IMG/VR virus record: IMGVR_UViG_3300042554_000410
Coordinates: 1 to 64,000 of that record
Length of the DNA: 64,000 nucleotides
Strand: one strand, 5' to 3'
DNA from: a virus
Shown in pieces: positions 7,146 through 13,909 of the stretch. The notes under the pieces are model-generated. The model was not told the DNA's origin and searched no databases. It saw nothing but the letters and a program-made list of their open reading frames with translations. The position numbers and the translations under genes are program-made. How positions within the stretch are numbered: position 1 is the first letter of the stretch; each line of letters opens with the position of its first letter.

Positions 7146-8065
7146 AAATTGACTCCACTAAGTTTATTCACATAATCATTCATAACTTTTTCTCCTAAAT
7201 CCACAAAAGAACAGTGAGCACAATTTTTGCCTGTGATTAGATAATTCTTGAGAATATGATTATATAGACGCACATCACCACCATCAATATATAACTCACT
7301 AATATCAACATCATTATCACGCAGAAAACGAACAGAATTAAAAATGTAATCCATGTCCGTATTATGCTCATATTTCAAAACAGATAGTAAATCATCATAC
7401 ATCATTCTATTTGTTTTGGACAAAGAGTATAAGATAGAATACACAGTTCCTATCTTATGATTCAATGAAGATGATCTAAAGATGTCTGCCACATCTGTAA
7501 CTAGTCCATCATATGAAACATCGGTAATGCTTCTTTTGTCCCATATAAAATTCCAGTTGTTTTGAATCATATACGACAAAAGATTTTTCAGTGCGACTGG
7601 ATTGCCGCCGCTCAAATACTTTCTTCTGCCACACAAGTAGTCCACAACAAAATAGTATTGACTATTCGTCTTGTCCCAGTTGACAACCTTTTTGAGTTGC
7701 AAAGAAGATAGTTTGAAGTCTTCAACATTTTCAAGAATACTCAACTCTTTATTGCCACAAGAACCAATAAAGTCTGTAAACTGCGGCTGATACTTCTCTT
7801 CAAATATTCCTTTGAGATTTACAAATTGCTTCTTGACAACTTCAAAACCGAGATAGTTTACATCTGTGTGTCTTATCGTTGTATATTCGTTTGTTGGTTC
7901 CAACATAAAATGAGACACATACGGAATACCTAGACCTTTATAGTATGACTGAGTATTCAGTCCTCTTGAAATTCTTCCGCCAATATATTGTAAAGGTTCT
8001 TCAACTATAAGTTCATTTACTTTGTTGCCGCTAGAGTCCCACACGGATACTAAATTTTCTTCCAT
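7142..8065 (-). CDS. Unknown protein coupled to DNA primase, 307 aa
   Basis: A 307-residue protein overlapping the primase gene by 16 bases. Visible features are a CGRRKYLSGGN segment, many aromatic residues, and CAHCSFVDLGE near the C terminus. No motif I know accounts for it. The genetic coupling to primase suggests a replication-associated role, but that rests on position only. Confidence 0.65.
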   Translation of the reverse strand: MEENLVSVWDSSGNKVNELIVEEPLQYIGGRISRGLNTQSYYKGLGIPYVSHFMLEPTNEYTTIRHTDVNYLGFEVVKKQFVNLKGIFEEKYQPQFTDFIGSCGNKELSILENVEDFKLSSLQLKKVVNWDKTNSQYYFVVDYLCGRRKYLSGGNPVALKNLLSYMIQNNWNFIWDKRSITDVSYDGLVTDVADIFRSSSLNHKIGTVYSILYSLSKTNRMMYDDLLSVLKYEHNTDMDYIFNSVRFLRDNDVDISELYIDGGDVRLYNHILKNYLITGKNCAHCSFVDLGEKVMNDYVNKLSGVNL

Positions 8066-9054
8066 CTTTCGAACTCTAACTTTGCTCTCAAACCTTCAAA
8101 CGTATTTCTATCTATAATACTCTGTATCTCACTGGATGTCGCTCCAGTCAAAATATAGTCGTTTATGTCTTTGGCCTCTATTCCTTGAGGCCAAATAAAA
8201 ATATTTTTACCGTGACTAATTGTCTTCTCCATGTGCTTCACAATAGCAGCATTGCGCGGTTCATTATCATGAATGAACACATAGTCATGATTGCCAAGCA
8301 AAAGAGATACATTATACAATGAAGCATCCATAGTTGCAACTGAATTTTGCAAGAACATACTATCAATCGGACCTTCTACCACATAGATACGCTTATTTGG
8401 ATCAACTTTATTTGCTCCAAATATCTTTGCGTTTTCTTCATCTAGCTTGATTGTAATATACTTGATCTTGCTATCGCCGATTGCACGACCTTGAAATCCT
8501 AGCAATTCATCGTCAACATCATAGAATGGGAAAATGATGCGCTGTTCTTTATAAACAGACTTATCATAATCAGGATGAATTTCTTGCACAAAGTCTGCAA
8601 AGTTTTCAGCATAGTATATATCATTCAACCTATCAGCAGGAATCTTTCTGTTTGTCAGATATACTCTAGCAGGATGATTGTCAGACAAGGAAGATATTGC
8701 TGGCAGATTTATCTTAGTTGAGAATGTTGGCTTCTCACGGGCCATAGAAAAGTCAGGCTTTGCAACGTTACCAGACGATTCGTTCTTGTATCTTTCCAAT
8801 TGATACTCACGATACAAAGATGGATCAATAATCTTGATGAAGTTGCCTAGAGACAGACTTGTTCCGCAATTATGGCAAATATAGAATATGTCCGACTTGC
8901 GGCGATAGAAATAGCCGCGAGCCTTGATTTTGTTCTTGCTGGAATCGCCACAGATTTTGCAGCGACAATTCCACAAGTATTCTGATTTTTGCTTGAAACG
9001 TTCCAGTTTTGGAGAAACTAAGGAAACGAACTTCTTGTCGATGAATAAAGACAT
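8050..9054 (-). CDS. 61: DNA primase (T4 gp61-like)
   Basis: A 334-residue primase that would make RNA primers with the gp41-like helicase in this window. The N terminus has a zinc-binding module, CRCKICGDSS followed by CHNCG about 25 residues later. A TOPRIM core follows: YVVEGPIDSMFL (catalytic Glu), then FIHDNEPRN (Asp pair region). The gene is first after a strong promoter at 9082-9109, and an 11-bp inverted repeat lies over the start of the transcript and ribosome site. Confidence 0.9.
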   Translation of the reverse strand: MSLFIDKKFVSLVSPKLERFKQKSEYLWNCRCKICGDSSKNKIKARGYFYRRKSDIFYICHNCGTSLSLGNFIKIIDPSLYREYQLERYKNESSGNVAKPDFSMAREKPTFSTKINLPAISSLSDNHPARVYLTNRKIPADRLNDIYYAENFADFVQEIHPDYDKSVYKEQRIIFPFYDVDDELLGFQGRAIGDSKIKYITIKLDEENAKIFGANKVDPNKRIYVVEGPIDSMFLQNSVATMDASLYNVSLLLGNHDYVFIHDNEPRNAAIVKHMEKTISHGKNIFIWPQGIEAKDINDYILTGATSSEIQSIIDRNTFEGLRAKLEFERWKKI

Positions 9055-9055
9055 A

Positions 9056-9083
9056 ATGCCACCTAATGATACTTAGATGGCAT
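9056..9083 (-). promoter_or_regulatory. Inverted repeat over transcription start and RBS of primase
   Basis: ATGCCA (9056-9061) pairs with TGGCAT (9078-9083); the arms extend through one G:U and a CTAA/TTAG block to 11 pairs around a 6-base loop. It overlaps the predicted -10 edge, the transcription start and the AGGTGG ribosome site, so it could be a repressor operator or a translational control hairpin. Confidence 0.55.
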
Positions 9084-9109
9084 TATAACAGATAGATTTA
9101 GAAAGTCAA
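9082..9109 (-). promoter_or_regulatory. sigma70-type promoter for primase
   Basis: TTGACT (9109-9104) and a perfect TATAAT (9087-9082) are 16 bases apart on the minus strand, just upstream of the primase ATG at 9054. It probably serves early transcription by host RNA polymerase. Confidence 0.75.
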
Positions 9110-9112
9110 CGA

Positions 9113-9322
9113 TTACTTCTTAGTCTTCTTAGATGGTTCTTCCATGCCGGTTACGGCTTTATTTTGAAGTCTCTTAGCCTTCTTATTCCATTTCTTCTGG
9201 CCGAGACGACTGATAATTCCGTCAGCAACTTTTTTAGCATTTCTAGCCATTTTAGCATCATTCGGATCATAATCTTCACGAACTTGCTGTAGTTTGCTGT
9301 AGAAGTTTTCTCTGATATCCAT
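9113..9322 (-). CDS. Small basic hypothetical protein, 69 aa
   Basis: A 69-residue protein starting MDIRENFYSKLQQVRED and ending in a Lys-rich tail (EEPSKKTKK). It is helical and highly basic, a composition common for head-internal or DNA-associated peptides of T4-like phages. No definite function. It is the last gene of the lysis/virion block before the primase promoter. Confidence 0.6.
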   Translation of the reverse strand: MDIRENFYSKLQQVREDYDPNDAKMARNAKKVADGIISRLGQKKWNKKAKRLQNKAVTGMEEPSKKTKK

Positions 9323-9333
9323 TGTAGTTGTCC

Positions 9334-9810
9334 TCAGTCAAACAGTTTGGTAATGTTGATTGCGTTGTTGGCTATCAAGAAAAGAAGGAATGTGATGATA
9401 GCAGCGATTCCGTATTTCCATGTTTCAATTTGACCAAGACGAGTTCCAAATCCTTCGTCTTTCTTAGTCAAGTCTTCTCTAATCTTCTTTAGTTCTTCAA
9501 GGATTTTATTTTCGGTATCTTCAATCTTGTCTGTCAATTCTTTGTTGACTGTATTGATTCTATTGTAAACGTCTTTTATGTTATTCTGCTGTTCCTGTCT
9601 ACGCATTTCCAGTATACCCTGCACTTCATGAGTGATTCGTTCTTGTGTTTCAATCCTCTGCTCTTGCAAAGATACCATACGTGAAAGACTTGATGCAATC
9701 TCCTGCATCTTGTCAATCGTCGTGTCAAATTTATTCAACAATGCTGCCATTGTTGTAACGTCTTTTTTGAGTAGTTCTATCTCAATTCGGTTTTCTTGTT
9801 CTGTATCCAC
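9334..9810 (-). CDS. Coiled-coil protein with C-terminal membrane anchor
   Basis: A 158-residue protein. Residues about 5-125 are a long charged coiled coil; one hydrophobic segment near the end (IAAIITFLLFLIANNAI) forms a single membrane span with a short tail. The start codon is GTG with AAGG upstream, and a late-promoter-like ATAAATA stands 20 bases before it. Its place after the holin-like genes suggests a role in lysis (spanin- or regulator-like), which is inference. Confidence 0.65.
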   Translation of the reverse strand: MDTEQENRIEIELLKKDVTTMAALLNKFDTTIDKMQEIASSLSRMVSLQEQRIETQERITHEVQGILEMRRQEQQNNIKDVYNRINTVNKELTDKIEDTENKILEELKKIREDLTKKDEGFGTRLGQIETWKYGIAAIITFLLFLIANNAINITKLFD

Positions 9811-9830
9811 GACGATTGACCTTGTTCGTA

Positions 9831-9837
9831 TATTTAT
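9831..9837 (-). promoter_or_regulatory. Late-promoter-like ATAAATA
   Basis: ATAAATA on the minus strand 21 bases before the GTG at 9810. Part of a recurrent TAAATA motif upstream of putative late genes in this window, similar to the T4 late consensus TATAAATA. Confidence 0.4.
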
Positions 9838-10343
9838 TTCTTCTTGTTTGTTGGTGAAACTGTTGTCGCGGTAACCATAACCTGTGGCACTTGACCTTGC
9901 TTTTCCATCACACGACTACCAAACCAGAATGCGATGATTGTTGAAAACAGAGCCATAGTCTCTGCATCCCAAACGGCCTTCAACATTTCTGGTACAGATT
10001 GTCCTGTTGTCAACATGACATATGCTGCTGCCATTTTTACTGCTATGAATACAGTAAAGAATGTGTAAGTTATAACAGGGCGTACAGAAGCGCGGAGTGC
10101 GTTAATAAACTTTCCACCATCAATAGACTTATCATGATCAAGAGCAGATTGTCGAAGCTGACTGTCAGCCCTAACCATCTCAATATTGAAGTCGAGATTG
10201 GCCTGGCGTTCGGCTGCGTCCAGCTTAACCTTAGTGAGTTCAAGTTCATACTTTATCTCCTGCTTACGCTCAAATATTCTCACAATGGAAGGTAACAGAC
10301 TTCCAATGATACCAAAGAGAGGTGATAACAATGCTAAAAACAT
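9834..10343 (-). CDS. Holin-like membrane protein (GTA holin 3TM type)
   Basis: A 169-residue protein with an N-terminal hydrophobic segment, a charged helix, then SVRPVITYTFFTVFIAVKMA and a last hydrophobic FSTIIAFWFGSRVM segment. The RPVITY and FWFGSR motifs match my memory of the 'holin of 3TMs' family known from gene transfer agents of Alphaproteobacteria. It would form the membrane lesion that lets the M15 endolysin reach the wall. It is adjacent to a second holin-like gene and the endolysin. Confidence 0.75.
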   Translation of the reverse strand: MFLALLSPLFGIIGSLLPSIVRIFERKQEIKYELELTKVKLDAAERQANLDFNIEMVRADSQLRQSALDHDKSIDGGKFINALRASVRPVITYTFFTVFIAVKMAAAYVMLTTGQSVPEMLKAVWDAETMALFSTIIAFWFGSRVMEKQGQVPQVMVTATTVSPTNKKK

Positions 10344-10346
10344 ATT

Positions 10347-10631
10347 TTACTTTCCTTCTTCCTTAGTTGTTGTGTTATTCTCTACAACTAACTTTTCAAT
10401 TTTCTCTTGACCGCGCGTCCATGCGCTCACACCGATAATTGCGGCCATTGCAAGATGATAGAAGCCGCCATCTTTTAGAGTGATAGGATCCCAGTTATTG
10501 TCAAGTTTCAAATAATAACTCAGACCGAAATCAAAGAATGGAAAAATAATGAAATCAAACATACAGACAGCAAAATATTGCCAAGCAATTGCTGGTCGCC
10601 AGTATTGTTTGATCCACGATTCTTCTTTCAT
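10347..10631 (-). CDS. Second holin-family membrane protein
   Basis: A 94-residue protein starting MKEESWIKQYWRPAIAWQY; start chosen at 10631, where the ATG overlaps the endolysin stop (ATGA). It has two to three hydrophobic stretches (WQYFAVCMFDFIIFPFFDF, and HLAMAAIIGVSAW) and a charged C terminus. The WRPAIAWQY opening is typical of small phage holins. Two holin-like genes together suggest a holin and antiholin pair. Confidence 0.7.
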   Translation of the reverse strand: MKEESWIKQYWRPAIAWQYFAVCMFDFIIFPFFDFGLSYYLKLDNNWDPITLKDGGFYHLAMAAIIGVSAWTRGQEKIEKLVVENNTTTKEEGK

Positions 10632-11149
10632 CCAAGTCTCGCAAACTGCCAGTGCATACCGTCGCAACGGCGCTCGTCTAGTGTATTATTGTTTCCGTTC
10701 CAATCACCGCCCCACACTGCACCAGTTCTCTTCCATGCATCTAGCACTTCTGGAAACTGAGCGAAGCGAGGTGTCTGGTCACCGAGTCCGTTGTTTGCTG
10801 GATCCAAGTCGATAGCACAGCCCCATGAGTGCATCGATAGACTTGTGCCGCCTCTCATCAAACGATAGTTATACACACCGCCAAAGATAGAGACGCCCCA
10901 ATGGTCTAGTGTAGCCTGCTTACCGCCGGCGGCTTTGTGTAGATTGTTGAATGCTTCCTGAAAGCCAACAAGACAGTTCTTGTTTACCTTGAAGCGAGAT
11001 ACTGGCTTGCCAGCATATGTGATGCGAAATGGTGGAGTAAAATATACAAGATATTCTGATTCCCACTTCACAGATGGTTGAGTTACATTCTTACCGCGTG
11101 GATTTCCATAGAATGAATCACATTCGCGTTGTAATGGCCAAGTTGTCAT
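10628..11149 (-). CDS. Endolysin, M15-type zinc peptidase
   Basis: A 173-residue peptidase of the D-Ala-D-Ala carboxypeptidase / L-Ala-D-Glu endopeptidase (M15) type that would cut peptidoglycan stem peptides. The zinc ligands are visible: H107 and D114 in MHSWGCAIDLD and H166 in GMHWQF. No signal peptide, so it depends on a holin, and two holin-like genes follow. Start at 11149 chosen for its ATGA overlap with the upstream gene. Confidence 0.9.
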   Translation of the reverse strand: MTTWPLQRECDSFYGNPRGKNVTQPSVKWESEYLVYFTPPFRITYAGKPVSRFKVNKNCLVGFQEAFNNLHKAAGGKQATLDHWGVSIFGGVYNYRLMRGGTSLSMHSWGCAIDLDPANNGLGDQTPRFAQFPEVLDAWKRTGAVWGGDWNGNNNTLDERRCDGMHWQFARLG

Positions 11150-11640
11150 ACGTTTTTCCCATATCTTGCGAAACACAGTGCGCCTGTGTTTTCGTCTTCT
11201 ATAATAATAGCACCCTTTTTATTCTTCTTTGCTTCCATACGGATGTGATGATATGTGTCATCTTCATCCAAGTATTTGCGCCAGTGTTTGCCCTTGCGCT
11301 TTGCTTCTCTGATTTGATTGAAAACTCTGGAAGGAACTATGTAAGTTTCAATACCCATGAACTTCTTGCCGCGTCGAGCCATTGGCATGAGTTGTGCTGG
11401 ACGACCTGGTTCGCCTTGTGGACCGACACCGATTCCAGCAATATTGCCACCACCAGCAGCATTCACAGGAGCATCTTCATCTACATAAGAACCCATAGTC
11501 TTGCCTAGAGGAATAGGTTTCTCGTTTCTCTTTGCATCAATCTCTTGACCCATAGCAGAAAAAGGTGCTGACATTCCACCATCGCCAGATGTCCCTGCTC
11601 CGCCTAAATTCTCTTTAATCTTTTTTCTAACTAACTTCAT
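11146..11640 (-). CDS. Putative virion protein, 164 aa
   Basis: A 164-residue protein beginning MKLVRKKIKENLGGAG; start at 11640 chosen because the longer frame lacks a ribosome site. It contains Gly-rich linkers (VNAAGGGNIAGIGVGPQGE) and a basic, helical C-terminal domain. Its position with virion-like genes and upstream coupling to the endolysin suggest a late function. I do not recognise the family. Confidence 0.55.
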   Translation of the reverse strand: MKLVRKKIKENLGGAGTSGDGGMSAPFSAMGQEIDAKRNEKPIPLGKTMGSYVDEDAPVNAAGGGNIAGIGVGPQGEPGRPAQLMPMARRGKKFMGIETYIVPSRVFNQIREAKRKGKHWRKYLDEDDTYHHIRMEAKKNKKGAIIIEDENTGALCFARYGKNV

Positions 11641-11702
11641 TATTCTCTTGACAACCTCTTGACAAAGCATTATATTGGCTATGTCCGCTATGATATGAAT
11701 AC

Positions 11703-12089
11703 CTATATATCTCTTAGTCTCTTTCCAACAAACAAGTCAACTGAGATGTTTCTTGACCAAATGTCTTTACCTCTGACGCCTGTAATATAGTCTGGCATAT
11801 AATCAAGAAACATCAAGAATGTTTTTAGTATCTGATAGTCTTGTTCATCTAGTTTAAAGAACAACATTCTAACAGCATTTCTAGTTCCAAAAACATTAGA
11901 GAGGATGATAATGTGATTTAGTATCAACCTCTCTTTTAGTTCTCCAGTTGTTTTATACCTCTTGATAAGTCTCTTTATATACTTAATACGCTTTAAGTCT
12001 TCCTCAAATTCACTCATTATACAGTTAGGAGAATCATAGCACTTCATGGCATATATCATGAAGTTCTCATCATTTAAGTCTTCAATCAT
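11703..12089 (-). CDS. Conserved phage hypothetical protein, 128 aa
   Basis: A 128-residue helical protein with MIEDLNDENFMIYAMKCYDSP at the start and a repeated LILNHIIILSNVFG / QILKTFLMFLDYMP helical pair. It resembles a protein I recall from marine T4-like phages located among virion genes, of unknown function. Its start shares a base with the preceding stop. Confidence 0.65.
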   Translation of the reverse strand: MIEDLNDENFMIYAMKCYDSPNCIMSEFEEDLKRIKYIKRLIKRYKTTGELKERLILNHIIILSNVFGTRNAVRMLFFKLDEQDYQILKTFLMFLDYMPDYITGVRGKDIWSRNISVDLFVGKRLRDI

Positions 12090-12883
12090 TATTTCTTTTT
12101 ACGAATCATTTTCTTAGTTTTTTTCTTTGCCTTAGCTGAAATTGTTGAAGCGCGGCGGTCAGGATTAACTTTTTCTTTTCCTTTCTGAACAAAAGGAGGA
12201 ACAAATGGTTCATTTTCTTCCTTCTTCATCATATTAGAAAGTGTGACTTTCTTTGCACCCATCTTCTTCTTGAGATTAGGCATAGGCTCTTCATTCATCT
12301 GTGTAAATGTTTTGCCCCGCTTTTCATGCTCAATATAATCGTCAACATCATTTGATTGCTTTTCAGATTTCATCTTATTGACTAACTTGTAGAGCATCTT
12401 GGATACACCACCCATAGAACGCTCTTCCGTAAGGTCTGTTTCATCATCTTCCACTTCTGCATCAAAATCGGCCATGATTTCGTTCAGTTCGTCTTCATTT
12501 ACTACACTAGCGAAAACGTCAAACATACCTTCGTCATTTAGTGACCATTCGAAATATACGAACAGTGGAGAGTCGCTGGCGGTTACGACTTCTCCCTGGT
12601 CGTTCATTCCCATCTTTTTACCAAACTGAGAGATTTCAAAAACATCATTACCGTGATTTTGATCTAGAAAGATTGCCTTAGGGAGAAAGATTTTGTAGTA
12701 TTCAAGAACCTTTCTAACATCCTCCAATGCGTTGTATGGAGTGCGAAATACATTAGCAGTTGTTACTTCCAAGTTTGAATTGATAGCATCAACTACTGTT
12801 GGATCATCAATGGAAATACCACCATCATGATTGTATATCGCAGGGTCAAAATCTTCTGCTAGATATTCATTAAATCTCTTCAT
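12089..12883 (-). CDS. Putative head-internal protein with cleavable N-terminal peptide
   Basis: A 264-residue protein. The N terminus MKRFNEYLAE|DFDP has the layout of the T4 capsid-targeting peptide of internal proteins (MKTYQEFIAE|A), with a prohead-protease-like LxE ending at residue 10. The middle is acidic and the last 80 residues are very basic (GKEKVNPDRRASTISAKAKKK), as in DNA-packaged internal proteins. Enzymatic function not recognised. Confidence 0.6.
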   Translation of the reverse strand: MKRFNEYLAEDFDPAIYNHDGGISIDDPTVVDAINSNLEVTTANVFRTPYNALEDVRKVLEYYKIFLPKAIFLDQNHGNDVFEISQFGKKMGMNDQGEVVTASDSPLFVYFEWSLNDEGMFDVFASVVNEDELNEIMADFDAEVEDDETDLTEERSMGGVSKMLYKLVNKMKSEKQSNDVDDYIEHEKRGKTFTQMNEEPMPNLKKKMGAKKVTLSNMMKKEENEPFVPPFVQKGKEKVNPDRRASTISAKAKKKTKKMIRKKK

Positions 12884-12905
12884 TGGTTACCGCCATTTCT
12901 TTCTA

Positions 12906-13499
12906 TTAGGTGCCTGGGAAATACTTATCGTCGCCTGTATCATCACCAGTCATAGAACCCATGGCAACTAGAGTTTCATAATTTACTCTACCTGCACGAC
13001 CACCAAGTGTTACTGAGAATGTAGCAAAGTTGGCGCTGTTTGGTCCGTTTGGTGTGAGTGTTGGAGCAACGTTGAATCCAGCACCTGGGCTGTGAATTAC
13101 TACAGTAGCAATTGTGTTCCAATATGAGTTGGAAGAATATGTCTGTAGAGTATTGCGTGAGTTAGCAATGGTATATGCAAGATTTACTGTGCCATCACCA
13201 CCGCCTGAAACAACGATATAGCCAGCAGAATTGTAGTTCTGACCGCCATTTACGATTGTTACAGAAGCGATTGGACCTGTGCCAATCTTCTGTGATACCC
13301 AACCAGCGTGAGCAACTTTCTTACCGTCTACTAGCGTGTTTGCTGCTTCTGTTGCAGACACACCGTACACAGCACCGTAATACTTTGCAGTATTAGCTTT
13401 GCTTCCGTTGATTGTAGAGTTTGAAACTCTATATGTTGTGTTGGCATACAAAGGCTTTCCATTGCCTGTGATGCCGTCTAGATTTGTCCAAAGTGACAT
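12906..13499 (-). CDS. Virion structural protein (GGRAGRVNYETLVAMGS family)
   Basis: A 197-residue Gly/Ser/Asn-rich beta protein. The C terminus GGRAGRVNYETLVAMGSMTG followed by an Asp-rich FPGT end is a signature I recall from structural proteins of marine T4-like phages. Two repeats of a V-x-x-GG-x-x-Y motif are visible in the middle. The gene is preceded by an ATAAATA motif 53 bases upstream. Confidence 0.75.
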   Translation of the reverse strand: MSLWTNLDGITGNGKPLYANTTYRVSNSTINGSKANTAKYYGAVYGVSATEAANTLVDGKKVAHAGWVSQKIGTGPIASVTIVNGGQNYNSAGYIVVSGGGDGTVNLAYTIANSRNTLQTYSSNSYWNTIATVVIHSPGAGFNVAPTLTPNGPNSANFATFSVTLGGRAGRVNYETLVAMGSMTGDDTGDDKYFPGT

Positions 13500-13510
13500 T
13501 TACTTTCTCC

Positions 13511-13909
13511 TTATTGAGTGCCTATCATAGCCGAATCTTGTTCTGGTGTAGTATTTATTATTGTAGACTTGGTATTGGAAGATTTCTTATCTTCTCCAAG
13601 TCTGTATCTATCTGGTTTATTTCTTTGTAAACCTAAATCAGATTGCATTTTTTGTCTAGGTCCAGTCAACTTTTTAGCAATTCTTGGATGAGTCCTAATC
13701 GCGCCGCGCTTAAATTCATTCAGTTCGTCTTCTTTTACTACACCATGATGAATTTCTTTTGTTGCAGATCCTGGCTTTCTGTTTGGACTAGCAGGATCCT
13801 GTATGTCAGCTCCAGCGCCCCCGTATGGGCCACCAGAGCCAACTAACTTTTGTTCCATTTTCATTTTGCGAAGTGATTTAATCATCTCCGCTAATTGTTT
13901 GTTGTTCAT
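13511..13909 (-). CDS. Putative virion-internal protein, 132 aa
   Basis: A 132-residue basic protein with GSGGPYGGAGADIQDP linker sequence and a DELNE|FKRGAIR segment that fits the LxE cleavage pattern of prohead proteases. It is coupled to the 922-residue gene by an ATGA overlap. Function unknown. Confidence 0.55.
   Translation of the reverse strand: MNNKQLAEMIKSLRKMKMEQKLVGSGGPYGGAGADIQDPASPNRKPGSATKEIHHGVVKEDELNEFKRGAIRTHPRIAKKLTGPRQKMQSDLGLQRNKPDRYRLGEDKKSSNTKSTIINTTPEQDSAMIGTQ
13552..13558 (-). promoter_or_regulatory. Late-promoter-like ATAAATA
   Basis: ATAAATAC on the minus strand, inside the end of the upstream gene and 53 bases before the structural gene start at 13499. Confidence 0.35.
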
